From Sphingobium sp. KCTC 72723 (GTDB lineage Bacteria; Pseudomonadota; Alphaproteobacteria; Sphingomonadales; Sphingomonadaceae), in the NCBI RefSeq assembly GCF_014280435.1, contig NZ_CP060388.1, forward strand, positions 806,001 to 870,000: a DNA stretch of 64,000 bases, in the 5' to 3' direction. The notes beneath the pieces were generated by a model. It was not told where the DNA came from. It worked only from the letters and a program-made list of their open reading frames with translations, and searched no databases. Made by a program: the position numbers and the translations under genes. Shown one piece after another: positions 15,818-25,447 of the stretch (its first letter is position 1; each line of letters opens with the position of its first letter).

Positions 15818-18800
15818 ATGGGAAATCGAAATTATCTAATCGAAGTCACCCCGGTAAGACCGGACGGCCAACTTGCAACGATCCACATGTCGCGGCGGGG
15901 TGTCAGCAATGCTGGCGTCAATCTCGACAATAAGCAGTGGTTGCCCCTGCTGGAAACTCTGCCCACATTCAGCTTTAACCTGATGTCCAGTGGCCAGCTT
16001 CAAATCCCAACCATCAGCTATGGCGACCTAGAGTTCATCTGCTCCGATGCATATGGAAATGAGGAATGGTCGTCCTATGACTGGTCCAACGCATTGGCCT
16101 CTTGCTGGTATGGCGAAGATGGCGCTCCCTTCACAGAATATACTCAGGTCTTTTCCGGTCGGGTATCGGGTTTCAATCGGCAAGAAATCTACGCGAGTGT
16201 CGCATTGTTGGGCAGCGAAGCCGATTTACAGCGCCCAGCACTCTATGAGGAATATGCAGGCACCGGCGGCCTTGAAGGCGGCGCTGGCATCAAGGGCATT
16301 CTCAAGCCACGCGCACATGGCTTCTGCCAGAACATTGAGCCAGTTCAGATCGACACGGTTTACATGGTCTATCAGGTCCATGGCTATGGGCCGATTGCTG
16401 GAATCCCGACCGTCTATGAATATGCGCAAGAGCTTGCTGCTTCATCGGCCAACGTCACAACATATAATGAGCTAATCGCACTCGACTTGCAGCCGGGTCA
16501 ATGGGCCACTTGCAATGCGCAGGGCTTGTTTCGTCTCGGTGGTCAGCCAAGTCAAAAGCTAACCTGTGATGTGCAGGGCGCGCTGCACTATGGCGTTTAC
16601 ACGAACACCGTCAAGACGATCACCCAGCAGCTTATTCGTGAAATCCAGCCAACCGCTATCTTCGGTACGTTCGGCGCGTTCGCAGATGCTGAATGGTTTT
16701 TCTATGCGAAGGAAGCAACGAATGTCGCAGATATCGTCTATCGCGCTGTCTATGAAGCTGGTGGCTATCTGTTCCCGGATGGCGCGGGTCGCTGGCAGGT
16801 CGGTGACTTCTATGCCCCTATAAGTCGTGGCCAGCTTCGCAGCGATCGTTCCACTCTTCCTCTCGTCATCGACCTCACGGAAAAGACCAGTACAGGCCCG
16901 GTTTGGAAAGTCTCGGTCGGTCATAGCCGTTGCTGGTCGGTCCACACCACGAGCGAAATCAGCCCGGCTATCTACGATGCAGAGGGTTATGTCACCGATG
17001 AAGCATTCCAAGCTGCACTGGACGAATTCCAGCAGACGCAAGCCGATGTCGCGATCCAGCTATCGCGCCTTGATGCGATGGTCGCAGATGGCGTTTTGGA
17101 TAGGGCGGAAAAGAAATACTGGGTGCAACAGCACGCGGTAGAAACAGCCGATTATAACAAGCTGCTCAGCGATGCTGCTGGTTGGGACGTAGCCGCGTTC
17201 GCTGCGACCTACACGCTGCGGTTCAATGACCTGAATGGATATTTGAACGGCCTATCCCCGGCTTGGGACAATGGCAGTCACGACACGCCAATTGATCGTG
17301 TTGCGTTCCGTGGCGCTTGGGAAGCTGTCTATTCGGCGAAGATCGCGCTCACGCAGGAAATTGCCAGCGCAGCCCAGTGGGACAAGATCAGCGGCACGGG
17401 CAAGCCGGAAGATAATGCGACTGTAGGCGCACCAGTAGGTACAAATGTTGCGGGCAAACCGGCAGAAGCGGTCATTGACGCGATCACAGACGCTATCGGT
17501 GGTTTGATATCCAGCGAGCAATTGAAAGCCGATATTGAAGCCGCCGAACAGATCGCTGCCGATCTACAGGCCACATATGGCAGCACCGCAAGCGCAGCGG
17601 CATCAGCCAACGCCGCAGCCCAACACGAAACCAACGCCCAAACGGCATCTAATAATGCCGCTCAGGCCAAGACCGACGCACAGGCGGCCCAATCCGCTGC
17701 CAACGCGGCGAAAGATCTAGCCGTCTCCGCTAAAGACGGAGCAGCAGGATTTGCCGGAAACAGCGAGGCGTCCCGTGCTGCCTCCGACGCGGCGAAAACT
17801 GCCAGCGAAACAGCGCGCGATCAAGCCCAGCAGCAGGCGTCCAACGCGAATGGTTCTGCTCAGGCAGCGGCGGGCAGCGCATCGACGGCGACCAGCAAAG
17901 CCTCAGAGGCCAGTCAGTCGGCCAGCGCAGCCATGGCATCACAGGTCAGCGCATCGACTACCGCGCAGGCGCTCATGCCGTCCACATTCGGCGACATCAA
18001 GAATTGGACGTGGAATTGGGGCGAAGGCAACGGCGATCTATCAACCGACAACAGGCACTGGGCCTATGACCACGGTACGCTTGGGCGCATCCTTGATGTC
18101 TATAACGTCCCGCATTTTAGCCCACATATCGTTCCCAAGGGCCGCATCGCGCTCGTGCGCGACAAAGTATATCGCATCACCGTCAAATGGGCGCTGACCG
18201 GCGGGCAGCTTGGCTCTCCCGTCAATGCGTGGCTCTTCGCCATTGGTATCAGGCCCGATAGTGCGACGACTGGTGATTACTGGAACAGCATCAACACCCC
18301 GCTCCAGATATCTGAGGGTCAGACTGGTTGGGGTAATTTCTGGGCTACTCACACACTTGAAGTTCACACCAACTCTTTGATCGACAACGGCTGTCAGTGG
18401 ACCCGCCCTCTTTTCCGCATTGATAGTCAGGGCAACTATGCTGTCCAGTCCATCGAAATACGCGACATCACTGGCGAGTATCATTCGTCCGGTTCTGCCA
18501 ATGCGGCAGCGCAGAGCGCATCAAGCGCAGCCATTTCCAAGACAGGCGCAGAACAGAGCGCAAGCGCGGCCAGCGGCAGCGCGACCAATGCCGCATCCAG
18601 CGCCACTAATGCCGAGCAGCAGAAAGAAGCAGCATATCAGCAGGCCGTAAATGCCCTTCAATTCCGCAGTGAAGCAGAGACGTTCCGCAATCAGGCCAGC
18701 CAGTCTGCCACCAATGCCAGCGGATCGGCATCGAGCGCATCTGAACAAGCCGGTCTAGCTGCGAATAGCGCAGGGCAGGCATCGGGGTCTGCTGGCGCAG

Positions 18801-21800
18801 CAGCGGGTTCCGCATCAACCGCATCCAGCAAATCGACCGAAGCAGGCCAGCACGCCAGTTCTGCATCTGCCAGTGCGAATACCGCATCCACGAAAGCCGG
18901 AGAAGCAGCGGGGTCGGCCAGCGCAGCGGCGGGAAGCGCATCGGGCGCGTCGTCCAGCGCGTCACAGGCGGGACAATCGGCCAGCGCAGCACAGAGCGCA
19001 GAAGTATCGGCCACGACCGCCGCACAGGCTCTTATGCCTGCCACATTCCAGAGCCTCAAGAATTGGACTTGGGATTTTGGCGGCGGCACGAACACTCTCG
19101 AAAGTGATGGTCGATACAGCGCCTATGACCACGGCACCTACGGTCGTATTCTCCAAGTCCAGAACAACCCGACCTTTTCGCCGCATATTTCGACCAAGGG
19201 GCGTCTCCCACTCGTCCGCGATCATGTTCTTCGCATTACCGTTAAGTGGTTGCTGGCCGCGCAACATGAAAACGACACACAGCGAAATGCCGCCATCTAC
19301 GCCATCGGTATCAAGCCTGATGGCAGTCAGTGGAACAACGTCAACACCGGCGTTGCGATCTTGCAAGGTCAGTTAGGCTGGGGCAGCGCTTGGGCGACAC
19401 ATACGCTTGATGTTCATGCCAACACTTTATTGGATCAGGGCGTCCAGTGGGTAAGGCCGCTGTTCAGATTGGATAGTCAGGGCGTCTTCGTCGTCCAGTC
19501 TGTCGAAATCCGCGACATCACTGGTGAGTATAATGCCTATGGTTCGGCGCAAGCCGCAGCGGGTTCAGCATCGACTGCCGCGATCAAGGCCAGTGAAGCG
19601 GGTAATTCCGCAAGCGCAGCGAACACCAGTCAGACGAACGCCGCAACCAACGAAAGCAATTCTTGGCTGAACCGTCAGGCCGCTGGCGCGCATGAAGGTG
19701 CTGCATGGGATCATCGTGTCGCGGCAGCAGGCCATGAAAGCAATGCCTACACCTATCGCAACGAAGCCAGCCAGTCTGCGTCCAATGCCAGTGGATCGGC
19801 ATCGACAGCTTCACAGCAGGCCGGTCTAGCGAGCAATAGCGCGAATTCTGCCGGTCAGTCCGCTGGTGCTGCCGCTGGATCGGCATCAACGGCCAGTAGC
19901 AAGGCCAGCGAGGCCAGCCAATCAGCGAATGCGGCGTCGAGTAGTCAGGTTAGTGCGTCGAACGCTCAGGCTGGCGCGCAAGCACAATTCGCAAAGACCT
20001 TCCCTAACTTCGTCGGTCCAATCGGCAAGGACGCCTACGCATATTCGGGCGACAACGGGAACGGCTTTAGTTTTGAGAACGGCCCAGATGCTGGCTGGCC
20101 GCAGCCTTACATCACTGCGCAGGGTCCGGGTCAGGGCGGCACCTATAACCGCATTATGTTCAAGGAGAGCGTCCCAAAGACTATTGGACGCCGCTACCGT
20201 GTTACGGGTTGGTTCTACAGCCACGGCACCAACTGTGCCACGGTCAAAATCTGGCTGCTTCGTACCAATAATAATATCTGGGACGGAAACGCAGATGGGC
20301 ATGGCGGCGATGCCGTAGCCATCAACTGCGAGAACGACATCGCGGTCAATAGTCCCGGTTTCCGAAAGATCGGCGTAGAGTTCACCGTCGATAGTAACTG
20401 GAAAAGCCTCTGGAAGCCGATCTTCGAATATCAGACAACTGGTGGTGCGCCGAACGGCCTCTGGCACATGACTGGCATAACCATCGAGGACATCACGTCC
20501 GAGAAGGCCGCAGCCGATAGCGCATCAGCGGCATCTTCCAGTTACAGCAATGCCCTTTATGAAGCCAATCAGGCTGGCATCCGCGCTTCGTCGGCGTCGG
20601 GTAGTGCCAACACTGCCAGCATCAAGGCCGGTGAAGCATCGAGCAGCGCGAGTGCGGCGGCAGGCAGTGCGTCATGGGCCAATGACAGAGCAGCGGCGGC
20701 ATCGAGCAGCGCCAATCTGGCCGCTACATTCTCGACTGGTGGCGGTAATCTCATCCCTGAGACATCCTTCATCACCAGCACGGTTGGATGGAACTTCTAT
20801 AGCCCATTCAACAATAACGGGTTCGCATTTGGACGCGATCAGTCAGGCGACGATTGGCGTCCGACTAACGAGCACAATATCGGCATCAATCAGCCCAATG
20901 GCGATACCAGCCAGTGGTCGCAGTTTCACTCCGATCAAATCTCAGTCGAAGGCGGCAAATGGTATGAGGTCAGCGCATACACCGCCGCGCATCGCTGTAA
21001 TGCCTATGTCAGGGTTGATTGGGTCGATGCCAATGGCAATGGCATTAGTTCCAACTACACCGATACGAACACGGCATCGAAGCCCGGTGGTCGAGACATC
21101 AACGCTTGGATGCGTTGCTGGGGCAAAGCCCAGTCGCCCTCGAATGCTGCTCGCGCGCATATCGTGTTCGTCAAAGACCCGACTTATGGAGGTCAAGGCG
21201 ACAGCTATGCGTGGATGTGTCGCCCCATGCTGCGTCAGACCTATGAACAGGCCAGCGGCCCAAGCCCTTATAGTCCCGGCTATGGCGCGCTAACGGCATC
21301 CGCGCAGCAGGCGTCAATCTCAACGAACCAGACTGCGATTGCTACAGCGAACAGCACGGTCGCAAATCTGACGACCATCGTTCAGTCGGGTAGCCCCAAC
21401 CTGCTCCGAAACGGAGGCTTCCAGTTGGGGATGAACTATTGGGCTGGTACTCATGGGGGTTGGTCGCCGCATACATCAAGCGGCTGGGGTCGAGTGACCG
21501 GCAACGGCACGAATTTCGAGGGTTACAATTATATCGAGAGTGAGCGCGTCCCGATCTTTGGTGGCACGCATTACACCTTCAGCGCCGATAGCGCGTATTT
21601 CCTCCACAGCGGCGGCACCGGCCACGTCTATCTGGAAATGATCTGGTATGACGGCGGGGGCAATTACATCACCCAGCATGGCGGGCCTAGTCGCGCTGCT
21701 AATCATGATTTCAGCAATGATGGCGCTAGCCGCAATGCCTTGAAGATGACGGTTCAGTCGCCGGGCAATGCCACGCACATCATGGCGCGTCTGGTTGCTT

Positions 21801-22162
21801 ACAAGACTGGTGGCGGCGTCAACACAATTAGCTGGCGTCAGGTCAAGTTGGAACAGGGTCAGAATATGACCGCCTATTCCAACGAAGCGTCGGTGACGAC
21901 GATCAACGAAACCGTCACTAGCGTCGATGGGAAGGCCAACACCGCTCTTGCTCGTGCGGCAGTTCGCCTAGACGTGAATGGCTATGTGACTGGCTGGGAA
22001 GCCAACAACAATGGCTCAACCGGCAATATGGTCATCAATGCGGATAATTTCGCAATCCAGAAACCGGGTGGTGGCGCGAGAACCGAATATGCCAACGGCT
22101 GCTGGAAGGTCTTTGACGAGAATGGCGTCGTGCGCGCGAGATTTGGAAATCTGAGCGCCTAA
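15818..22162 (+). CDS. giant tail tip/fibre protein with Ala/Ser stalks
   Basis: 2,114 aa. Residues 1-400 are globular and tail-hub-like (YLIEVTPVRPDGQLATIHMS; LPTFSFNLMSSGQLQIPTIS). About 560-710 is an Ala/Ser/Gln coiled stalk (SAxAAxGSAxTA type). Two near-duplicate beta modules follow at about 713-890 and 1070-1235 (both with KNWTW, YDHGT.GRIL, FSPHI and VQS.EIRDITGEY), each followed by another stalk, then three more diverged carbohydrate-binding-like modules near 1390, 1640 and 1855. The C-terminus (WKVFDENGVVRARFGNLSA) is typical of tail tip J-like proteins. Likely host recognition. Confidence 0.8.
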   Translation: MGNRNYLIEVTPVRPDGQLATIHMSRRGVSNAGVNLDNKQWLPLLETLPTFSFNLMSSGQLQIPTISYGDLEFICSDAYGNEEWSSYDWSNALASCWYGEDGAPFTEYTQVFSGRVSGFNRQEIYASVALLGSEADLQRPALYEEYAGTGGLEGGAGIKGILKPRAHGFCQNIEPVQIDTVYMVYQVHGYGPIAGIPTVYEYAQELAASSANVTTYNELIALDLQPGQWATCNAQGLFRLGGQPSQKLTCDVQGALHYGVYTNTVKTITQQLIREIQPTAIFGTFGAFADAEWFFYAKEATNVADIVYRAVYEAGGYLFPDGAGRWQVGDFYAPISRGQLRSDRSTLPLVIDLTEKTSTGPVWKVSVGHSRCWSVHTTSEISPAIYDAEGYVTDEAFQAALDEFQQTQADVAIQLSRLDAMVADGVLDRAEKKYWVQQHAVETADYNKLLSDAAGWDVAAFAATYTLRFNDLNGYLNGLSPAWDNGSHDTPIDRVAFRGAWEAVYSAKIALTQEIASAAQWDKISGTGKPEDNATVGAPVGTNVAGKPAEAVIDAITDAIGGLISSEQLKADIEAAEQIAADLQATYGSTASAAASANAAAQHETNAQTASNNAAQAKTDAQAAQSAANAAKDLAVSAKDGAAGFAGNSEASRAASDAAKTASETARDQAQQQASNANGSAQAAAGSASTATSKASEASQSASAAMASQVSASTTAQALMPSTFGDIKNWTWNWGEGNGDLSTDNRHWAYDHGTLGRILDVYNVPHFSPHIVPKGRIALVRDKVYRITVKWALTGGQLGSPVNAWLFAIGIRPDSATTGDYWNSINTPLQISEGQTGWGNFWATHTLEVHTNSLIDNGCQWTRPLFRIDSQGNYAVQSIEIRDITGEYHSSGSANAAAQSASSAAISKTGAEQSASAASGSATNAASSATNAEQQKEAAYQQAVNALQFRSEAETFRNQASQSATNASGSASSASEQAGLAANSAGQASGSAGAAAGSASTASSKSTEAGQHASSASASANTASTKAGEAAGSASAAAGSASGASSSASQAGQSASAAQSAEVSATTAAQALMPATFQSLKNWTWDFGGGTNTLESDGRYSAYDHGTYGRILQVQNNPTFSPHISTKGRLPLVRDHVLRITVKWLLAAQHENDTQRNAAIYAIGIKPDGSQWNNVNTGVAILQGQLGWGSAWATHTLDVHANTLLDQGVQWVRPLFRLDSQGVFVVQSVEIRDITGEYNAYGSAQAAAGSASTAAIKASEAGNSASAANTSQTNAATNESNSWLNRQAAGAHEGAAWDHRVAAAGHESNAYTYRNEASQSASNASGSASTASQQAGLASNSANSAGQSAGAAAGSASTASSKASEASQSANAASSSQVSASNAQAGAQAQFAKTFPNFVGPIGKDAYAYSGDNGNGFSFENGPDAGWPQPYITAQGPGQGGTYNRIMFKESVPKTIGRRYRVTGWFYSHGTNCATVKIWLLRTNNNIWDGNADGHGGDAVAINCENDIAVNSPGFRKIGVEFTVDSNWKSLWKPIFEYQTTGGAPNGLWHMTGITIEDITSEKAAADSASAASSSYSNALYEANQAGIRASSASGSANTASIKAGEASSSASAAAGSASWANDRAAAASSSANLAATFSTGGGNLIPETSFITSTVGWNFYSPFNNNGFAFGRDQSGDDWRPTNEHNIGINQPNGDTSQWSQFHSDQISVEGGKWYEVSAYTAAHRCNAYVRVDWVDANGNGISSNYTDTNTASKPGGRDINAWMRCWGKAQSPSNAARAHIVFVKDPTYGGQGDSYAWMCRPMLRQTYEQASGPSPYSPGYGALTASAQQASISTNQTAIATANSTVANLTTIVQSGSPNLLRNGGFQLGMNYWAGTHGGWSPHTSSGWGRVTGNGTNFEGYNYIESERVPIFGGTHYTFSADSAYFLHSGGTGHVYLEMIWYDGGGNYITQHGGPSRAANHDFSNDGASRNALKMTVQSPGNATHIMARLVAYKTGGGVNTISWRQVKLEQGQNMTAYSNEASVTTINETVTSVDGKANTALARAAVRLDVNGYVTGWEANNNGSTGNMVINADNFAIQKPGGGARTEYANGCWKVFDENGVVRARFGNLSA

Positions 22163-22491
22163 TGGCTTACGGACTAAACCTCCACAACGCGCAAGGCGGT
22201 GTCATTCTCGACACTACTCAACGCACTGGCCAGTTGACCGGCGTTCATTCGCATTTCGGCAACACACCCAACGCGAGCGTTAATCTCTATGGATCAATGA
22301 CCGGCGATTATCAGTCGTTCACTGTTCCATATGGCCCGGCAAATAGTGCGCTCTGGTATGTGATCGTGACTGCGGGGACAGGTGATTACGAGAACGGCTC
22401 AGGCTACAGCCAGATATATAATGACGGGGAGACCATCTTCTTCCGCGTCAAAAGCAATGACTGGACCTACATCTATTACGGATACAAATAA
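22162..22491 (+). CDS. tail accessory protein, DUF6453-like
   Basis: 109 aa starting MAYGLNLHNAQGGVILD; the start overlaps the previous stop (TAATG). It is beta-rich and ends in WTYIYYGYK. The MAYG-hydrophobic-N-A-G-V-D opening is shared with the next gene and resembles DUF6453-type phage proteins that sit after the tip protein. Probably a surface-exposed tail component. Confidence 0.55.
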   Translation: MAYGLNLHNAQGGVILDTTQRTGQLTGVHSHFGNTPNASVNLYGSMTGDYQSFTVPYGPANSALWYVIVTAGTGDYENGSGYSQIYNDGETIFFRVKSNDWTYIYYGYK

Positions 22492-23168
22492 TGGCCTATG
22501 GAGCATCCTTTCTCAACGACGCGCAAGCGGTCCAGCTAGACGAGACAACCCCTTGTATGTCGTTGATCGCCCGTGGGCAGATCAACCCATCTAACGAGAG
22601 CAATGGCAGTGTTTGGGTGCCAGCAGTCTCGAATGGCCAGTATCCACTCATGGCCATCAGACCCACGAACATTAGCGCGGCAGTGGTTGGTGTTGAAAAG
22701 AACGGTCAGAATTTCCAGTGGCAGATTACCAGTCAGAACTCACCGCGCAATAATGGCAGCAACTGGGCTATCGACTGGTATATTTTCGACAAGCCTAATC
22801 CCACACCATCGACTTCTGGTTGGGGTCTGGAACTCTGTAACAGCGCTGGTCAGGTTACATATTCGTCCAAGCAAGGACCGATGTGTATCGCTGGAACAGG
22901 ACATGGCACATACGCTGGCGGTCGCACCTATGCCTTCCATCAGAACCGGATGGCCATCGAGCGCGGTGCTGAGATTTACGATTTAGTAGAAATCGACGAC
23001 AGCTATGGCAACGGTACTGGCCAATATGAAGTCAAGCTGGTTGGATATGAAAAGATCAACAGCGGTTGGGAAGTCGTGGGTAATCAGGTGGCCCAAGTCC
23101 ATCAGAATGGCGGCGACTACTGGATTTACCCATCCGTATTGTTGATCCTCGATGTCACAAATCTCTGA
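22491..23168 (+). CDS. tail accessory protein, DUF6453-like (long)
   Basis: 225 aa starting MAYGASFLNDAQAVQLD, a longer relative of the preceding gene by its first 20 residues, coupled by TAATG. It is beta-rich throughout (YPLMAIRPTNISAAVVGVEK; GWGLELCNSAGQVTYSS). Likely arose by duplication and extension of the shorter gene. Function inferred as fibre or tip accessory. Confidence 0.5.
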   Translation: MAYGASFLNDAQAVQLDETTPCMSLIARGQINPSNESNGSVWVPAVSNGQYPLMAIRPTNISAAVVGVEKNGQNFQWQITSQNSPRNNGSNWAIDWYIFDKPNPTPSTSGWGLELCNSAGQVTYSSKQGPMCIAGTGHGTYAGGRTYAFHQNRMAIERGAEIYDLVEIDDSYGNGTGQYEVKLVGYEKINSGWEVVGNQVAQVHQNGGDYWIYPSVLLILDVTNL

Positions 23169-23649
23169 CATATTTTTGATTGGCAGCATGGCCGCAAAGC
23201 TGGGCGGCTTCCTGCCAGCATGGCGTAATGGCCATGTCGATGATGTCGATCTTGTCACTACAGAACATCAGGCCAGGTTGATCGCTCAGATTTATGGCCA
23301 GCCATTTTCACCCCATGCACCCGGCAGCGTGATGATTATGGGCAATGCGAAATTCGATATATCATATGCCGACATGGCTGAACGCTGGGCATTGCTCGAC
23401 CAGCTTTGTCCAGCAGCGCAGCCCATTCTTGTTGCAGGACATACCCTGTCCCTACGGGTCGCACCAGCTGAGGTTGTATGGGCGATCCGCGCTTACACGG
23501 TCGGGCTAAGTCCAAACACCTACGAGAAGGGCGTCAGAGACGCTCTATGGTATGACGCGCTGCCCAAGTGCCTGACCGACGATCATATCCGGCTGGCCAA
23601 TTTGTATCGAGGTTTCGGGCTACAAGCAGCAGTTTCACGGAAACAATGA
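23152..23649 (+). CDS. possible nucleotidyltransferase-fold phage protein
   Basis: 165 aa, overlapping the preceding gene by 17 bp. Residues 9-34 read LIGSMAAKL, then DDVDLVTTEHQA, which matches the GS...DxD pattern of Pol-beta-type nucleotidyltransferases; AKFDISYADM near residue 70 could supply a third carboxylate. The GS-to-DxD spacing is longer than usual. No substrate can be named, and a non-catalytic relative is possible. It is the last gene of the tail tip operon. Confidence 0.45.
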   Translation: MSQISDIFLIGSMAAKLGGFLPAWRNGHVDDVDLVTTEHQARLIAQIYGQPFSPHAPGSVMIMGNAKFDISYADMAERWALLDQLCPAAQPILVAGHTLSLRVAPAEVVWAIRAYTVGLSPNTYEKGVRDALWYDALPKCLTDDHIRLANLYRGFGLQAAVSRKQ

Positions 23650-23729
23650 TATGAACGGCCAACATGGGTGGATGGCGGACAGTCCGGTTACGACGATCAT
23701 TGGCGATAGCTGACGCTTGGCTGTATGGA

Positions 23730-24401
23730 TTAGTCGGAATGCTGCCGTGCCTCTGCGAGACGGTTGCGATACTCGAACAAAGCACCCCGCCCAGTGATTT
23801 CAAACATGGATACCCATGGGACTGATGCGACAGCGTGGCTTTCACCAGTAGTGAGTACCCAGGTTGGGATCTCACCATCCTCTGCTTGATCAACACACGC
23901 AGCAGTGGCCTCAACTTTGCCGTTGATCAGTAGGGTGAGGTTCGCGTCTTTCGGCGAACTGAACTCCCAATCGATCTCGAACTTATCGAGAAACTCCCAT
24001 TCGAGGTGCCCCCCGTTTTCGTCCTGCCGCATCGAATAGCGCTTCGCGGCGGTGTCGAAGAATGGGTAGAGGCTGTGTTTCCGACACGTTAATGTGCGCA
24101 GTTCATGCCAGACGAGCACGAGCGAGATTAGCAGCGGCGGGTTGCCCTCGACCTTTTCGACCTTTTCCCAACTAACTGAGCGTACGCGCCGGCCATTGAT
24201 CATGTGATATCGGACTTTCTGGCGATAGTCTGCCTTCGGATCGTCCAGCTTCACCCATTGAGAATGAATATGCCGCGCACCAGGCTCTCGGTAACTCACG
24301 GTGTGTTGCCGATACCCTGCGCAGTGGCGCAGTGCGAGATAGCCAAGGTACAGGAGTAGAGGTAACACCCCTAACAATTCTGCCAGTCCCTTTCCGTCCA
24401 T
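23730..24401 (-). CDS. membrane-anchored hypothetical protein, 223 aa
   Basis: 223 aa with an N-terminal transmembrane segment (about residues 6-24) and a soluble beta-rich domain behind it. A GGGGGAG Shine-Dalgarno site precedes the ATG. Family not recognised. It is transcribed against the tail genes, as second gene of a minus-strand pair with the frameshifted gene at 24410-24716. Position and membrane anchoring suggest an accessory prophage gene acting at the host envelope. Confidence 0.6.
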   Translation of the reverse strand: MDGKGLAELLGVLPLLLYLGYLALRHCAGYRQHTVSYREPGARHIHSQWVKLDDPKADYRQKVRYHMINGRRVRSVSWEKVEKVEGNPPLLISLVLVWHELRTLTCRKHSLYPFFDTAAKRYSMRQDENGGHLEWEFLDKFEIDWEFSSPKDANLTLLINGKVEATAACVDQAEDGEIPTWVLTTGESHAVASVPWVSMFEITGRGALFEYRNRLAEARQHSD

Positions 24402-24409
24402 AGCTCCCC

Positions 24410-24716
24410 CTACCGATTGAGAGCCTTGTCTAGCTCCTTATCTTCTAGGTTGAAATAGTTGATGATGAACGGCTCTTCCCGAAGCCGAACGTGACGCCGA
24501 AGCGGGTCTGGATCCCATGATCCCGGCATCGGGTTGCTGTCCGTCCAATTCCTCCGCCGACATTCCAATATCGCGCTGGATCGTGTTGCGCGGCTTCCAG
24601 TCCTGAGCATCAGTCGATGCATCTGCGATTGGCAAGGTGGTTGTGTCTCGTAGGGTGAAACCACCGACAAGACCGGCAACGAGTGCCCCGACAAGAATGA
24701 TGGGAGATTTGGACAT
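24410..24716 (-). pseudogene. small single-TM protein broken by 4-bp duplication
   Basis: Starting at ATG 24716 (GAGG upstream), the frame reads MSKSPIILVGALVAGLVGGF (membrane anchor) and on to MSAEELDG, then runs into an out-of-frame tail. A tandem GTCC GTCC at 24539-24546 (plus strand) explains this: with one copy, reading continues EELD-SNPMPGSWDPDPLRR and ends KELDKALNR at 24410. The repaired protein is about 100 aa. Its stop lies just upstream of the next gene on the same strand. Confidence 0.5.
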
Positions 24717-24764
24717 GATCGCCCTCATATCAGGCAAGCGCAAATGAACCGCAAATTGGGGAGG

Positions 24765-24770
24765 TAAATA
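24765..24770 (+). promoter_or_regulatory. TAAATA motif in GGTAAATACC
   Basis: The motif lies 28 nt before the ATG at 24799. Flanking bases make AGGTA-AA-TACCT nearly palindromic. It sits between divergent units: the minus-strand membrane-protein pair and this plus-strand gene. Confidence 0.5.
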
Positions 24771-24798
24771 CCTACGTTAACAATGACGAGGATTTCCT

Positions 24799-25098
24799 AT
24801 GACCCAATACAGCAACCCCGATCTCACTCAGCGCGAGATTATCGAAAGCAGCATCCTAGCCATCGAAACGATGATGGAAAAGGCAGACGAAGCGGCGGCG
24901 GAAGCCGAAGCACATCGCGCTCAACCTGTGGACTTTATGACCAGCCAAATTATCAGCCAGCACGTCTCGATGCAGAATGGCACCAAGTTCCAGCTACAGA
25001 GCGAACTGACCCGCTTGAAGAACATTATCGCTGTTTGGGACGGTGAAGAGCCAACCGCTACCGGCACCCCAACGATGCCGACTGCGCCCCTGAACTGA
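24799..25098 (+). CDS. hypothetical phage protein, 99 aa
   Basis: 99 aa, helical, acidic-alanine rich in residues 30-45, ending in a Thr/Pro tail. The ATG at 24799 has GAGG upstream; an ATG at 24783 is in another frame. Family not recognised. It is a monocistronic unit between two TAAATA motifs. Confidence 0.55.
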   Translation: MTQYSNPDLTQREIIESSILAIETMMEKADEAAAEAEAHRAQPVDFMTSQIISQHVSMQNGTKFQLQSELTRLKNIIAVWDGEEPTATGTPTMPTAPLN

Positions 25099-25105
25099 TA
25101 ACCCT

Positions 25106-25170
25106 CCCCCGGAGAAGTGAGCGTTCTCTGTACGGTTAAATAATCGCACAGAAACAATCACCTCCGGGGG
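25106..25170 (+). promoter_or_regulatory. TAAATA in loop of 9-bp SD-sequestering repeat
   Basis: CCCCCGGAG (25106-25114) pairs perfectly with CTCCGGGGG (25162-25170). The GGGGG of the right arm is the Shine-Dalgarno site for the ATG at 25178. TAAATA at 25137-25142 lies in the 47-nt loop. RNA reading through from 24799 would mask the site; RNA begun at the motif would carry only the right arm. Confidence 0.6.
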
Positions 25171-25177
25171 TCGCATC

Positions 25178-25447
25178 ATGGCAAAAAAGAAGCCTACAGA
25201 AACATTCCAAACCGTTCACGCCGACACGCTCTATGCAGCGTTCAAATCTCCCAAAATGGCCGAACTGTTCGGTGTCACCATTGAAGACTTCGGCATTGTG
25301 ACCATCACAAGCGCTGGGTTCATGACGGTCGAATTTGAAAATGCAACAGCGGAAAATCTGTCAGTCGATCTCTTCGAGTTAGCGCCGGTCAATAGCGTGG
25401 CTGAGCCTGAACTTCCGTTTGCGCAGGAGGGCAGCGATCATGAGTGA
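25178..25447 (+). CDS. hypothetical phage protein, 89 aa
   Basis: 89 aa with a strong GGGGG Shine-Dalgarno site. Mixed alpha/beta: FKSPKMAELFGVTIEDFGIVTITSAG, then an acidic C-terminus. Family not recognised. It is first of a three-gene overlapping set that continues with two small membrane proteins, so it may belong to a lysis cassette. Confidence 0.55.
   Translation: MAKKKPTETFQTVHADTLYAAFKSPKMAELFGVTIEDFGIVTITSAGFMTVEFENATAENLSVDLFELAPVNSVAEPELPFAQEGSDHE

Noticed and set aside
17580-20720. Repeat array as a mobile element
   Set aside because: The repeats are Ala/Ser stalk segments inside one continuous coding frame.
22480-22493. ACAAATAATGG as another promoter motif
   Set aside because: It lacks TAAATA, lies within the last codons of a coupled gene, and the next start overlaps the stop.
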